In this document: positions 40,091 through 53,305 of the stretch, piece after piece
Position numbering within the stretch: position 1 is the first letter of the stretch
Layout: every line of letters begins with the position of its first letter
DNA from: an uncultured Pseudomonas sp.
GTDB lineage: Bacteria > Pseudomonadota > Gammaproteobacteria > Pseudomonadales > Pseudomonadaceae
Length of the DNA stretch: 64,000 nucleotides
Assembly (NCBI RefSeq): GCF_913774235.1
Contig: NZ_CAJYDW010000006.1
Coordinates: 310,001-374,000 of the forward strand
Direction of reading: 5' to 3'
The notes under the pieces: generated by a model
What the model was told of the DNA's origin: nothing
What the model saw: only the letters and a program-made list of their open reading frames with translations
The model's database searches: none
Position numbers and translations under genes: made by a program

Positions 40091-42697
40091 TCAGCGCTTC
40101 TCTTCCACCTGCCACTTCTTGCCGTCGTAGAAGGCCTTCCAGCCGGTGGGCTTGCCCTCGACCTCGGTCTGCACGTACTGCTCCTTGGTCTTGCGGCTGA
40201 AGCGGATCACCGCCGGGCGACCTTCGGAGTCCTTCACCGGGGCACTGAGCAGATAATGGTACTTGGGATCGATCTCGTCGCGATGGGGCAGCAGTTCGCT
40301 GACCAACGGCGCACGGGTCTCGCGATTCTTCGGGAAGCCACTGGCGGCCAAGAACAGACCCGAAGCGCCGTCACGCAGCACATAGGTGTCGTCGACCTTC
40401 TCGCAACGCAGCTCCGGCATGGGCACGGCGTCCATCTTCGGCGGGGCCGGCTCGCCGTTCTTGAGCAGCTTGCGGGTGTTCTTGCAGGCCGGGTTGGTAC
40501 AGCCGAAGAACTTGCCGAAGCGACCGGTCTTGAGTTGCATCTCGCTGCCGCACTTGTCGCATTCCAGCGACGGGCCTTCATAGCCCTTGATGCGATAGCT
40601 GCCCTCTTCGATCTCGTAGCCCGGGCAGTCCGGGTTGTTGCCGCAGACGTGCAACTTGCGGTGTTCGTCGATCAGGTAGGCATCCATCGCCGTGCTGCAG
40701 ATGGGGCAACGGTGCTTGCCGCGCAGGACCAGGGACTCGGATTCACCCTCGTCGTCCTCGGCGATCTCATCGCCCGGCACCAGGTTGATGGTGGCCTTGC
40801 AGCGTTCCTTGGGCGGCAGGGCGTAGCCCGAGCAGCCGAGGAAGACGCCGGTGGAGGCGGTACGGATCATCATCGGCCGACCGCAGAGCTGGCAGGGAAT
40901 GTCGGTCAGGGTCGGCTGGTTGGCCCTCATGCCCTTCTCGCCGGACTCGGCGGTTTCCAGCTTCTGCTTGAAGTCACCATAGAATTCGTCGAGCAGGTTC
41001 TTCCAGTCCCGCTCACCCTGGGCGACGTTGTCCAGGTTGCCTTCCATGCTGGCGGTGAAGCCGAAGTCCATCAGGTTGGCGAAGCTTTCGTTGAGTCGAT
41101 CGGTGACGATGTCACCCATCTTCTCGGCATAGAAACGGCGATTGTGCACCGTCACATAGCCGCGATCCTGGATGGTGGAAATGATGGCGGCGTAGGTGGA
41201 CGGCCGGCCGATACCACGCTTTTCCAGCTCCTTGACCAAGCTGGCTTCGGAGAAGCGCGCCGGCGGCTTGGTGAAGTGCTGGCTGGGGTCGAGCTTGATC
41301 AGGCCGAGGTCTTCGCCCTGCTTCATCTCGGGCAGGACATCGTCGTCGCCCGGCTTGCTCTGCTGCGGCAGGACGCGGGTATAGCCGTCGAACTTGAGGA
41401 TGCGGCCGCGGGCGCGCAACTCGAAGTCACCGGCGGCGGCAGTGACCGTGGTGGACAGGTACTCGGCCGGCGGCATCTGGCAGGCCAGGAACTGGCGCCA
41501 GATCAGTTCGTACAGGCGTTCGGCGTCCCGCTCCATGCCCGACAGGCTGTTGGGTTTGACGTTGACGTCGGACGGACGGATGGCCTCGTGCGCCTCCTGG
41601 GCACCTTCGCGGCTGCCGTAGACGTTGGCCTTTTCCGGCAGGTACTGCTTGCCGAATTCGCTCTCGATGTAGCCGCGGGCCATGGCGATGGCATCGCCCG
41701 ACAGGTTGGTCGAGTCGGTACGCATGTAGGTGATGTAGCCGGCTTCATAGAGACGCTGGGCCATCATCATGGTCTTCTTCACCCCGAAGCCCAGGCGATT
41801 GCTCGCCGCCTGCTGCAGGGTGGAGGTGATGAAGGGTGCCGAGGGCTTGCTGCTGGTCGGCTTGTCTTCGCGTTTGGCGATGCGATAGGCAGCCTTCTCC
41901 AGCTTGGCCAGGGCGGCCTTGGCCTGGGCTTCGTTCAGCGGCTTGAAGGCTTCGCCCTTCTCGCGCACCACCTCGAAGCGGACCTGGGCCTTTTTTGGCG
42001 TGGCCAGGTCGGCGTGGATTTCCCAGTATTCCTCGGGGACGAAGGCGCGGATCTCGCGTTCGCGCTCCACCACCAGCTTGACCGCGACGGACTGTACCCG
42101 ACCGGCGGACAGGCCACGGGCGATCTTCGACCACAGCAGCGGCGAGACCATGTAGCCGACCACGCGGTCGAGGAAACGGCGCGCCTGCTGGGCGTTGACG
42201 CGGTTGATGTCCAGCTCGCCGGGCTGGGAGAAGGCTTCCTGGATGGCCTTCTTGGTGATCTCGTTGAAGACCACGCGCTTGTAGCGCGAGTCGTCGCCAC
42301 CGATGGCTTCCCGCAGGTGCCAGGCGATGGCCTCCCCTTCGCGGTCCAAGTCGGTTGCGAGATAGACGGTGTCGGCGTCCTTGGCCAGGCGGCGCAGTTC
42401 CTCGATCACCTTTTCCTTGCCGGGCAGGATCTCGTAGTGCGCCTTCCAGCCATGCTCAGGGTCGACGCCCATGCGGGCGAACAGCTGACGCCGGGCCTTT
42501 TCCTTGGGTGACAGCGCAGGCGCCTCGGCGGCGGTCTTGCGCGTCTTGGCGGCGGGCTCCTTAGCGGTGCCGGCGCCGCTGGTGGGAAGGTCGCGGATGT
42601 GGCCGATGCTCGACTTCACCACGTACTGGTTGCCCAGATACTTGTTGATGGTCTTGGCCTTGGCCGGGGATTCCACGATGACCAGCGATTTACCCAT
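40091..42697 (-). CDS. topA: DNA topoisomerase I
   Basis: Type IA topoisomerase that relaxes negative supercoils. The TOPRIM domain at the N-terminus ([18 protein letters not shown] and [13 protein letters not shown]), active-site tyrosine in [12 protein letters not shown], and C-terminal zinc fingers (CQLCGRPMM...[23 protein letters not shown]...CTNPAC) are all present. The length is 868 residues. A near-consensus promoter with an alternating AT -10 region lies upstream, which fits supercoiling-sensitive control. Confidence 0.97.
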   Translation of the reverse strand: MGKSLVIVESPAKAKTINKYLGNQYVVKSSIGHIRDLPTSGAGTAKEPAAKTRKTAAEAPALSPKEKARRQLFARMGVDPEHGWKAHYEILPGKEKVIEELRRLAKDADTVYLATDLDREGEAIAWHLREAIGGDDSRYKRVVFNEITKKAIQEAFSQPGELDINRVNAQQARRFLDRVVGYMVSPLLWSKIARGLSAGRVQSVAVKLVVEREREIRAFVPEEYWEIHADLATPKKAQVRFEVVREKGEAFKPLNEAQAKAALAKLEKAAYRIAKREDKPTSSKPSAPFITSTLQQAASNRLGFGVKKTMMMAQRLYEAGYITYMRTDSTNLSGDAIAMARGYIESEFGKQYLPEKANVYGSREGAQEAHEAIRPSDVNVKPNSLSGMERDAERLYELIWRQFLACQMPPAEYLSTTVTAAAGDFELRARGRILKFDGYTRVLPQQSKPGDDDVLPEMKQGEDLGLIKLDPSQHFTKPPARFSEASLVKELEKRGIGRPSTYAAIISTIQDRGYVTVHNRRFYAEKMGDIVTDRLNESFANLMDFGFTASMEGNLDNVAQGERDWKNLLDEFYGDFKQKLETAESGEKGMRANQPTLTDIPCQLCGRPMMIRTASTGVFLGCSGYALPPKERCKATINLVPGDEIAEDDEGESESLVLRGKHRCPICSTAMDAYLIDEHRKLHVCGNNPDCPGYEIEEGSYRIKGYEGPSLECDKCGSEMQLKTGRFGKFFGCTNPACKNTRKLLKNGEPAPPKMDAVPMPELRCEKVDDTYVLRDGASGLFLAASGFPKNRETRAPLVSELLPHRDEIDPKYHYLLSAPVKDSEGRPAVIRFSRKTKEQYVQTEVEGKPTGWKAFYDGKKWQVEEKR

Positions 42698-42822
42698 GGG
42701 AGAGTCAGATTCCTGCTTGAAAGCGATGAGCGAGCGAAAGGCGAGCGCCGGGACGGCGAATGGAGGACCAGACCGATGTCAGTCTGGTGCGCCGGGGGCG
42801 GTCGGCCAACGCGGCACCGCTA

Positions 42823-42850
42823 TATATAGTGGCGATGTCGGCAAGGTCAA
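42823..42850 (-). promoter_or_regulatory. Promoter of topA
   Basis: On the minus strand TTGACC (42850-42845) is followed after 16 nt by TATATA (42828-42823), within an 8-nt TA repeat. The -35 overlaps the stop codon of the upstream DUF1653 gene. The expected leader to the topA ATG is about 118 nt. Confidence 0.65.
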
Positions 42851-43098
42851 GGCTGGGTCTTGGCTTCCAGACCCAAGGGATCGGCTTCGACGCTGATCAG
42901 CGCGAAGCGCGGCACCTGCTCGCCATCCACCTGGACGCTTTCGCGGAACATGCTCAGGGGCCGGGCCCAGAGACCATATTCGCCGTACAGGGCCTGGTAG
43001 ATGACCAGCTCTTCTTCGGTCTCGGAATGCCGGGCCAGACCCAGCACCCGATACTGCTGACCCTTGTAGTGCCGGTAGAGTCCCGTCTGCAATGCCAT
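42847..43098 (-). CDS. DUF1653-domain protein
   Basis: An 83-residue protein, MALQTGLYRHYKGQQYRVLG..., matching the DUF1653 fold (short beta protein with YxHYKG and VIYQALYG motifs). The longer frame upstream crosses the fadA terminator, so the ATG at 43098 is used. It lies between fadA and topA as in P. aeruginosa. Function unknown. Confidence 0.9.
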   Translation of the reverse strand: MALQTGLYRHYKGQQYRVLGLARHSETEEELVIYQALYGEYGLWARPLSMFRESVQVDGEQVPRFALISVEADPLGLEAKTQP

Positions 43099-43108
43099 GT
43101 TCCACCTC

Positions 43109-43149
43109 GAAAAAAAGAAAACCGGGGCAGCCCTTGGGGGCGCCCCGGT
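43109..43149 (-). terminator. Intrinsic terminator of the fadBA operon
   Basis: On the minus strand the stem ACCGGGGC/GCCCCGGT (43149-43142 with 43128-43121) is followed by a U-rich run (complement of the A-run at 43109-43120). It lies 21 bp beyond the fadA stop codon. The DUF1653 ATG follows 11 bp further on. Confidence 0.8.
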
Positions 43150-43169
43150 CGGATGACGCACGCCGCCAA

Positions 43170-46514
<3,345 letters not shown>

Positions 46515-46927
46515 CAGCGGGTCTCCCTTGAGTCCTGGTCGCGAAGCGGGCGGCGGCTTGGATGGAAGCCGAGAATCGCCAGCCCCGATATTGTTCTGTG
46601 GAGGGCACCGGCAGGCCGGGGCGAAAATTCATACAACCGTTTGAACGGCTCGCACAACCTTCTGGCAAAAGCGGGCGCTTGTCAATTGGGACGCACGGGG
46701 AAAGCGTAGCCGGAGGTTCGAGCGGTGGGCGCTTGAGCTTGCCGCGCTTCTGTGCAAGATAGCCGTGGAGCTATCCCCGACTCCTGGAGTCGAAACTACA
46801 AGTGGACTGGAGCCTGGCTGAAAAGCCGCCGCGTGAGTGCCGGCGCTTTCCCGCTGAAGCCCGAAGTCCGCGCATCGAGCGTCAGCCACGGTATGGACTG
46901 GCGCCCCATCATGAAGGAGAGAGGCAT
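46515..46927. other. Divergent intergenic region between fadB and the usp gene
   Basis: These 413 bp hold no supported gene. On the minus strand TTGACA lies at 46685-46680, a consensus -35 for fadB, but no good -10 stands at the right distance. An imperfect dyad CCGTTTGAACGG is at 46637-46648. On the plus strand AAGGAGAG directly precedes the usp start. No other structure was identified. Confidence 0.5.
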
Positions 46928-47368
46928 ATGGCCTACCAACACATATTGGTCGCAGTCGACCTGACCGAGGATTGCCAGCCGGTGATCCGTCGTGCGGTGG
47001 CCCTGGGTCAGTGCTGCGGCAGCAAGGTGTCGCTGGTGCACGTGGTCGAGCCCATGGCCATGGCCTTCGGCGGCGACGTGCCCATGGATCTGTCGTCGCT
47101 GCAACAGCAGCAGATCGAGCAGGCGCGCGAGCGACTGGATGGCTTCACCACCCAGTACGCGGAACTGGCGGGTAATTGCGTGCTGGCCTATGGTCAGCCG
47201 CGCCAGGAAATCCACCGCATGGCCAAGGAACAGGGCTGCGACCTGATCGTGGTCGGCAGCCATGGGCGTCATGGTCTGGCGCTGCTGCTGGGCTCGACGT
47301 CCAACGATCTGCTGCACGGCGCGCCCTGCGATACCCTGGCAGTTGCCCTGAAGAAAGACAAGGCCTAA
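46928..47368 (+). CDS. Universal stress protein (UspA family)
   Basis: A single Usp domain of 146 residues. The ATP-binding pattern G-x2-G-x9-G(S/T) is present (GSHGRHGLALLLGSTSND), so it is probably of the nucleotide-binding subtype. The ATG at 46928 with a strong ribosome binding site (AAGGAGAGAGG) is chosen over an upstream in-frame start. It lies between fadB and uup, as in P. aeruginosa. Precise role unknown. Confidence 0.92.
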   Translation: MAYQHILVAVDLTEDCQPVIRRAVALGQCCGSKVSLVHVVEPMAMAFGGDVPMDLSSLQQQQIEQARERLDGFTTQYAELAGNCVLAYGQPRQEIHRMAKEQGCDLIVVGSHGRHGLALLLGSTSNDLLHGAPCDTLAVALKKDKA

Positions 47369-47399
47369 GAGCCCGTTCAAAGCCCGCAGCCGGGCTGGA

Positions 47400-49313
47400 C
47401 TACTCCAGTTCGGCCCAGCGCTCGATGAGGCGATCCAGCTCGGCCTGCAATGCGTCCATGCGCGCTAGCTTGGCCTGGGTAACCTCGGCCGGTAGCTGGT
47501 AGAAGCCTGGATCAGCGATAGCGGTCTGCAAGGCTTCCAGCTCGATTTCCGCGGTTTCGATGGCGGCGGGAAGTGCATCCAGCTCGCGCTGCTCCTTGTA
47601 GCTGAGTTTGCGCTTGGCCGGTGCCGCTGCGGCGGCCACGGGTGCCGCAACCGGAGCGGGTTCGACCTTGGCGGCCGGCTGCGTCGGTTTGTCTTCGCGG
47701 GTTTGCACGCCGAGCAGGCGTGGCGAGCCGCCCTGGCGCAGCCAGTCCTGGTAGCCGCCGACGTATTCCTGGACTCGCCCTTCCCCTTCGAACACCAGGG
47801 TGCTGGTCACCACGTTGTCGAGGAAGGCCCGGTCGTGGCTGACCATCAGCACGGTGCCCTCGAAACTCAGCAATACCTCTTCGAGCAATTCCAGGGTCTC
47901 GACGTCGAGGTCGTTGGTGGGTTCGTCCAACACCAGCAGGTTGGCTGGCTTGCTGAACAATTTGGCCAACAGCAGCCGCGCCCGCTCGCCACCCGACAGC
48001 GCCTTGACCGGGGTCCGCGCACGCTGAGGGCTGAACAGGAAGTCACCGAGATAGCTCAGCACATGGCGATCCTGGCCGTTGATGGTAATGAATTCACGAC
48101 CCTCGGCGAGGTTGTCGATCACCGTCTTCTCCGGCTCCAGTTGCAGACGCAACTGGTCGAAATAGGCGATCTCCAACTTGGTGCCGTATTGGATCTTGCC
48201 GGCGGTGGGCTGTAGATCGCCTAGCAGCAGCTTGAGCAGGGTGGTCTTGCCGGAACCATTGGGACCGAGCAGACCGATGCGGTCGCCGCGCTGGATCAGC
48301 AGGGTCAGATCGCGAATCAGTGGCTCGCCACCGGGATGGGCATAGCTCATGTGTTCGGCGAGGATGACCTGCTTGCCGGACTTGTCGGCGGTTTCCAGCA
48401 GGAGGTTGGCCTTGCCCTGCCGTTCACGCCGCTCGCTGCGCTCGTTGCGCATGGCCTTGAGCGCACGGACGCGGCCTTCGTTACGGGTGCGCCGGGCCTT
48501 GATGCCCTGGCGAATCCACACCTCTTCCTGGGCCAGGCGCTTGTCGAACAGGGCGTTGGCGGTTTCTTCGGCCGCCAGTTGCTGTTCCTTGTGCACCAGG
48601 AAGCTGGCGTAGTCGCCCTGCCAATCGATGAGGTTGCCGCGATCCAATTCGAGGATGCGGGTGGCCAGGGCCTGAAGGAAGGCGCGGTCGTGGGTGATGA
48701 ACAACACGGCACCGGGATAGCCGCGCAAGGCCTCTTCCAGCCAGGCGATGGCGCCGATGTCCAGGTGGTTGGTGGGTTCGTCGAGCAGCAGCAGATCGGG
48801 CTCGGCGACCAGGGCCTGGGCCAGCAGCACGCGTCGGCGCCAGCCACCGGAGAGTTCGGCGAGGGTCTTTTCCGCCGGCAGTTGCAGCCGGCTCAGGGTG
48901 CTTTCCACCAGTTGCTGCAGACGCCAGCCGTCGCGGGCCTCCAGCTCCTGCTGCACGCGCATGAGCTGATCCATGTCCAACTCGCCGCTGGTGTCCTGGG
49001 TCAGGTGATGATACTCGGCGAGCAGTTCGCCGACGCCGGCCAGGCCCGCGGCCACCACGTCGAACACCGTGCGGTCGTCGGCGCGCGGCAATTCCTGCGG
49101 CAATTCGCCGATCTTCAGCGCCGGGGCGCGCCAGACTTCGCCGTCGTCGGCCTGCTGTTCGCCCTTGACGATGCGCAGCAGGCTGGATTTACCAGTACCG
49201 TTGCGGCCGATGATGCATACCCGCTCGCCCCGCTCGATCTGCCAGGACACCCCGTCCAGCAAGGGGGTGACGCCAAAGGCCAGGGATACGTTGGTGAACT
49301 TGAGCAGCGCCAT
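47400..49313 (-). CDS. uup: ABC-F family ATPase Uup
   Basis: Soluble tandem ATPase associated with ribosomes and with precise transposon excision and replication intermediates. Two nucleotide-binding domains have Walker A motifs GRNGTGKSS and GPNGSGKTT and signatures LSGGWRRRVLLAQAL and LSGGERARLLLAKLF. A C-terminal extension of about 90 residues (rich in Ala/Pro, then a helical coiled coil) distinguishes Uup from other ABC-F proteins. The ATG at 49313 gives 637 residues. It converges with usp and is divergent from slt. Confidence 0.92.
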   Translation of the reverse strand: MALLKFTNVSLAFGVTPLLDGVSWQIERGERVCIIGRNGTGKSSLLRIVKGEQQADDGEVWRAPALKIGELPQELPRADDRTVFDVVAAGLAGVGELLAEYHHLTQDTSGELDMDQLMRVQQELEARDGWRLQQLVESTLSRLQLPAEKTLAELSGGWRRRVLLAQALVAEPDLLLLDEPTNHLDIGAIAWLEEALRGYPGAVLFITHDRAFLQALATRILELDRGNLIDWQGDYASFLVHKEQQLAAEETANALFDKRLAQEEVWIRQGIKARRTRNEGRVRALKAMRNERSERRERQGKANLLLETADKSGKQVILAEHMSYAHPGGEPLIRDLTLLIQRGDRIGLLGPNGSGKTTLLKLLLGDLQPTAGKIQYGTKLEIAYFDQLRLQLEPEKTVIDNLAEGREFITINGQDRHVLSYLGDFLFSPQRARTPVKALSGGERARLLLAKLFSKPANLLVLDEPTNDLDVETLELLEEVLLSFEGTVLMVSHDRAFLDNVVTSTLVFEGEGRVQEYVGGYQDWLRQGGSPRLLGVQTREDKPTQPAAKVEPAPVAAPVAAAAAPAKRKLSYKEQRELDALPAAIETAEIELEALQTAIADPGFYQLPAEVTQAKLARMDALQAELDRLIERWAELE

Positions 49314-49523
49314 GGGTTTCTCCGCGAAAAAGGCCAACCAGTCTAGCAGAGACGCCCACCCCGGCGCCGGCCGGCGAAACGCCCGCGCCGCCCGACGGCA
49401 GGCGATCCGCACCGCTTTCGCCGCCTGGCGCCGGCACGTAAGCTAGACTGCCCCGTGACGGTCGGCCGCTTGCCTTGCGCAGTGCGCGCCCGCCTCTCCG
49501 CATCCAGCTTTTACGGAATTCCC

Positions 49524-51452
49524 ATGCGCGGTCGCCTGTTCGTTCTTCTGCCCCTGCTCCTCGCTCCGCTGATCGGCTCCACCACCTCCCAGGCCGCTCC
49601 CCTGGAGCAGCAGCGGCAACTCTACGACCAGGCCAAGGCGGCGCTGGACAAGGGTGACGCCAGTGTCTACCTGGCCAATCGCGGCGAGCTGCGCACCTAT
49701 CCGCTGGAGCCCTATCTGGCTTACGACGAGCTGATCAAGCGCGTCCCTGGCGCCAGCGATGCCGAGATCGAGACCTTTCTCGCCGAGCACGGTGATCTGC
49801 CGCAGTCCAACTGGCTACGTCTGCGCTGGTTGCGCAGTCTGGCCGACCGCGGCGACTGGAATCGCTTCGAGAAATACTATTCGCCCGACTACAACTTCAC
49901 CGAGCTGGACTGCCTGCACGGCCAGTACCTGATCGCCCAGGGCGATGCCAGCGAGGGCTTCAAGCTAGCGGAGAAATACTGGCTGGTGGGCAAGGCCCAG
50001 CCGACCACCTGCGATGGCCTGTTCCAGGCCTGGGCGGCCCGTGGCCAGCTCACCGAAGAGCGGGTGTGGGAACGCGCCAAGCTGGCCGCCGACAAGGGCG
50101 AGTACGGCCTGGTACGCACCCTGATGGCCCAGTTGCCGACGCTATCTGGCCAGGCCCAGCGCCTGATCGACGTGGCCCAGAAGCCGCAGCTGATCGCCAA
50201 TGTCCAGGCCTTCGCCCCGGCCAGCGAGAGCCTTGCCGACGTGGTCGGCCTGGGCCTGCGCAAGCTGGCGCGCCAGGACCCGGAACAGGCCATGAGCCTG
50301 CTCGACGTCTACAGCCAGCGCATGCCCTTCACCCGTGACGAGAAGGTCGCCATCGCCCGGCAGATCGGCCTGACCCTGGCGAAGAACTTCGATCCGCGCG
50401 CCCTGCCGCTGATGGAGCGCTACGACCCCGAACTACGCGACGATGACGTCAGCGAATGGCGCGCCCGGCTACTGCTGCGCCTGGGTCGCTGGAGCGATGC
50501 CCACGCCCTGATCGAGCGCTTTCCGCCGAGCCTGGCCAAGGCCAATCGCTGGGAATACTGGCGCGCCCGTACCCTGGAGCTGATGCAGCCGCAGAGTCCG
50601 GCGGTCCTGCGCGAATACGCCGAGGTCAGTCGCGAGCGCGATTACTATGGCTTCCTCGCCGCCGACCGCAGCAAGGCGCCTTACCAGCTCAACAACAAGC
50701 CGCTGGTGCTGAGCGAAGCGCTCAAGCGCAAGGTGCGCAATACCCCCGGCGTCCAGCGCGCCCTGGAATTCATCGCCCGGGGCGAGCCGATCAATGCCCG
50801 CCGCGAATGGTTCTACGTCAGCCGCCACTTCAATCGCGACGAACTGGTCGCCCAGGCGCGCCTGGCCTACGATATGCAGTGGTACTTCCCGGCGATCCGC
50901 ACCATCAGCCTGGCCAAGTACTGGGATGACCTGGACATCCGCTTCCCCATCGCCTATCGCGAGAGCTTCCTGCGCGAGGCCCAGACCCGTGGCCTGCACA
51001 GCAGCTGGGTGTTCGCCATCACCCGCCAGGAGAGCGGTTTCATGGCCGATGCCCGCTCCGGAGTGGGCGCCATGGGCCTGATGCAGCTGATGCCGGCCAC
51101 CGCCAGCCATACCGCCAGCAAGTTCGCCATCCCCCTGGCCTCGCCGCAGCAGGCGCTGACGCCGGAGAAGAACATCCAGCTGGGTACCGCCTATCTGTCC
51201 ATGGTCCACGCCCAGTTCAACGGCAATCGGGTGCTGGCCTCCGCCGCCTACAACGCCGGGCCCGGCCGGGTGAAGCGCTGGCTGAGCGGCGCGCGCCACC
51301 TGGCCTTCGACGTCTGGGTGGAGACCATCCCCTTCGACGAAACGCGGCAATACGTGCAGAACGTGCTGGCCTATGCGGTGATCTACGGCCAGAAGCTCAA
51401 TGCACCCCAACCCCTGGTGGATTGGAACGAGCGCTTCTTCGACGAGACCTGA
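49524..51452 (+). CDS. slt: Soluble lytic murein transglycosylase Slt
   Basis: Periplasmic muramidase that cleaves peptidoglycan to 1,6-anhydro products. There is a signal peptide (to about residue 24, SQAA), a large helical ring domain (about 25-460), and the C-terminal lysozyme-like domain with catalytic Glu in ITRQESGFMADARSGVGAMG and GLMQLMPATA. The ATG at 49524 is preferred to an upstream one because it precedes the signal peptide directly; 642 residues. It works in the same recycling route as NagZ in this window. Confidence 0.95.
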   Translation: MRGRLFVLLPLLLAPLIGSTTSQAAPLEQQRQLYDQAKAALDKGDASVYLANRGELRTYPLEPYLAYDELIKRVPGASDAEIETFLAEHGDLPQSNWLRLRWLRSLADRGDWNRFEKYYSPDYNFTELDCLHGQYLIAQGDASEGFKLAEKYWLVGKAQPTTCDGLFQAWAARGQLTEERVWERAKLAADKGEYGLVRTLMAQLPTLSGQAQRLIDVAQKPQLIANVQAFAPASESLADVVGLGLRKLARQDPEQAMSLLDVYSQRMPFTRDEKVAIARQIGLTLAKNFDPRALPLMERYDPELRDDDVSEWRARLLLRLGRWSDAHALIERFPPSLAKANRWEYWRARTLELMQPQSPAVLREYAEVSRERDYYGFLAADRSKAPYQLNNKPLVLSEALKRKVRNTPGVQRALEFIARGEPINARREWFYVSRHFNRDELVAQARLAYDMQWYFPAIRTISLAKYWDDLDIRFPIAYRESFLREAQTRGLHSSWVFAITRQESGFMADARSGVGAMGLMQLMPATASHTASKFAIPLASPQQALTPEKNIQLGTAYLSMVHAQFNGNRVLASAAYNAGPGRVKRWLSGARHLAFDVWVETIPFDETRQYVQNVLAYAVIYGQKLNAPQPLVDWNERFFDET

Positions 51453-51482
51453 GCGCCCAGCGGCCAGCCCTGATACCACCGC

Positions 51483-51512
51483 AGCGGACTCGAGCGTCTG
51501 TTCGAGTCCGCT
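51483..51512. terminator. Hairpin after slt
   Basis: AGCGGACTCGA (51483-51493) and TCGAGTCCGCT (51502-51512) form a perfect 11-bp stem with an 8-nt loop, 30 bp after the slt stop. There is no U-run, so it may be a Rho-independent-like barrier, an mRNA-stabilising 3' hairpin or a small dispersed repeat. Confidence 0.55.
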
Positions 51513-51650
51513 GTACAGTCGCCGCCTAGAGCCCCTGCGCTACCCCGTGGCGGTATCCGGCAAAGCCTGCGGCCCCGTGACGGCTGCGCAAAACAGCGCC
51601 ACCCCCTATACTGCAGCCCCTTTTTTTCCGCTATTGAACCGGAGAAACCC

Positions 51651-52499
51651 ATGCTCAAGCGTTCGCTGGCCCTGGCAGCAGGCCTGGCCCTGTCCCTGAC
51701 GTCCCTGCTCTCCCACGCCGCCGACGAACTGCGCGTCTCGGCCATTCCCGATGAGGCGCCCACCGAGCTGATCCGCAAGTTCAAGCCCCTGGGTGAATAC
51801 CTGGAGCAGCGCCTGGGCATGCCGGTGAAATTCGTGCCGGTATCCGACTATGCCGGCGTGGTGGAAGCCATGGCGTCGGATCGACTGGACCTGGCCTGGT
51901 TCGGCGGCTTCACCTTCGTCCAGGCCCAGCGCAAGGCGCCGATGATCCCCCTGGTGCAGCGCGAGGAAGATCAGAAGTTCACCAGCAAGTTCATCACCGC
52001 CGACCCGGCCGTGAAGACCCTGCAGGATCTGAAGGGCAAGACCTTCGCCTTCGGTTCGGTGTCTTCGACCTCGGGCAGCCTGATGCCACGCTACTTCCTG
52101 CAGCAGGACGGCATCGTCCCCGAGCAGTTCTTCTCGCGGGTGGCCTATTCCGGTGCCCACGACGCCACCGTCGCCTGGGTCGCCGCGGGCAAGGCCGATG
52201 CCGGGGTACTTAACGCCTCGGTGTGGAAGAAGCTGGTCGATGCCGGCAAGGTCGATACCAGCAAGGTCCGGGTGATCTCCACCACCCCGCCCTACTACGA
52301 CTACAACTGGACGGTACGCGGCAACCTCGACCCGCAACTGGCGGCCAAGATCAAGCAAGCCTTCCTCGACCTGGACCCGGCCAAGCCGGCGGACAAGGCG
52401 ATCCTCGACCTGCAGGCGGCCAGCCGCTTCGTGCCGACCTCGCCGGACAACTACAAGGGCATCGAGGCTTCCGCCCTGGCGGCCGGCCTGCTCAAGTGA
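51651..52499 (+). CDS. Putative selenate ABC transporter, periplasmic binding protein
   Basis: PhnD-like solute-binding protein of 282 residues with a signal peptide (cleavage after about residue 23, SHAA). The core ELRVSAIPDEAPTELIRKFKPLGEYL and DYAGVVEAMASDRLDLAWFGGFTFV is typical of the phosphonate-type family; the subfamily seen near selenium genes is annotated as putative selenate binding. A TATACT -10-like hexamer lies at 51607-51612. Two transporter genes overlap downstream and selA converges with them, which supports a selenium role; phosphonate or another oxyanion is the alternative. Confidence 0.8.
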   Translation: MLKRSLALAAGLALSLTSLLSHAADELRVSAIPDEAPTELIRKFKPLGEYLEQRLGMPVKFVPVSDYAGVVEAMASDRLDLAWFGGFTFVQAQRKAPMIPLVQREEDQKFTSKFITADPAVKTLQDLKGKTFAFGSVSSTSGSLMPRYFLQQDGIVPEQFFSRVAYSGAHDATVAWVAAGKADAGVLNASVWKKLVDAGKVDTSKVRVISTTPPYYDYNWTVRGNLDPQLAAKIKQAFLDLDPAKPADKAILDLQAASRFVPTSPDNYKGIEASALAAGLLK

Positions 52500-53305
52500 G
52501 TCTCGCCCTCAGGGGCGTGACGCTGGTACACGCCGATGGCTCCCCCGCCCTGGCCGATCTCGACCTGCGCCTGGAACAGGGTGAGCAGGTCGCCCTGATC
52601 GGTCCCTCCGGGGCGGGCAAGACCAGCTTGCTGCGGCTGCTGGCCACCGGGCTGCGACCGGTCGCCGGGCAATTGGAGCTGCTCGGCGAAGACCCCTGGA
52701 CCCTGGGCGCACGGGCGCGACGCCAGCTGCGCGCGCGCATCGGGCTCATCCACCAGGCCCCACCCCTGCCGGCACGTCAAAGAGTCATCACCGCGGTACT
52801 CGCCGGACGGCTCGGCCAGTGGTCGCTGGCGCGCAGCCTGGTCAGCCTGGTGCATCCACTGGATCGTGACGGGGCCGCCGCGGTCCTGGCGCCGCTGGAC
52901 CTGGCCGACCGTCTCTACGCCTCCTGTGATCAGCTATCCGGCGGCCAGTTGCAGCGCATCGGCATCGCCCGGGCGCTTTACCAGCAGCCGCAATTGCTGC
53001 TCGCCGACGAACCCGTGTCGGCCATGGACCCGGTATTGGCCGGTCACACCCTGGAGGTGCTGCGCGACGCCGCGACCCGCCAGGGCACCACCCTGGTCAC
53101 CAGCCTGCACAACGTCGAACTGGCCTTGCAACGCTTCCCACGCATCCTCGGCCTGCGCGCCGGGCGGCTGCTGTGGGACAAGCCCGCCAACGCCGTGACG
53201 GCGGACGATCTCGCCACGCTCTATGCCAACGAAGGACTCAGCACAGCCACGCTGCCCGCCGTGCCGGCCCCGGCCGAGACGCCCCTCGATCTGCCACGAT
53301 GCTGA
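52496..53305 (+). CDS. Putative selenate ABC transporter, ATP-binding protein
   Basis: ABC ATPase of 269 residues (PhnC-like). Walker A GPSGAGKTS, signature LSGGQLQRIGIARALYQQ and Walker B LLADEPVSAMD are present. The frame is open far upstream, but the GTG at 52496 overlaps the stop of the binding-protein gene (GTGA) and starts MSLALRGVTLVHADG, the normal N-terminus of this domain. It overlaps the permease start by 7 bp. Confidence 0.85.
   Translation: MSLALRGVTLVHADGSPALADLDLRLEQGEQVALIGPSGAGKTSLLRLLATGLRPVAGQLELLGEDPWTLGARARRQLRARIGLIHQAPPLPARQRVITAVLAGRLGQWSLARSLVSLVHPLDRDGAAAVLAPLDLADRLYASCDQLSGGQLQRIGIARALYQQPQLLLADEPVSAMDPVLAGHTLEVLRDAATRQGTTLVTSLHNVELALQRFPRILGLRAGRLLWDKPANAVTADDLATLYANEGLSTATLPAVPAPAETPLDLPRC

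Noticed and set aside
39944-42511. An 855-codon open frame antisense to topA
   Set aside because: It overlaps a complete topoisomerase I with intact motifs; composition is that of a high-GC shadow frame.
46637-46648. CCGTTTGAACGG as a PsrA operator for fadBA
   Set aside because: The dyad is imperfect at the centre and has no 2-4 nt spacer between CAAAC and GTTTG half-sites, so it does not fit the PsrA box.
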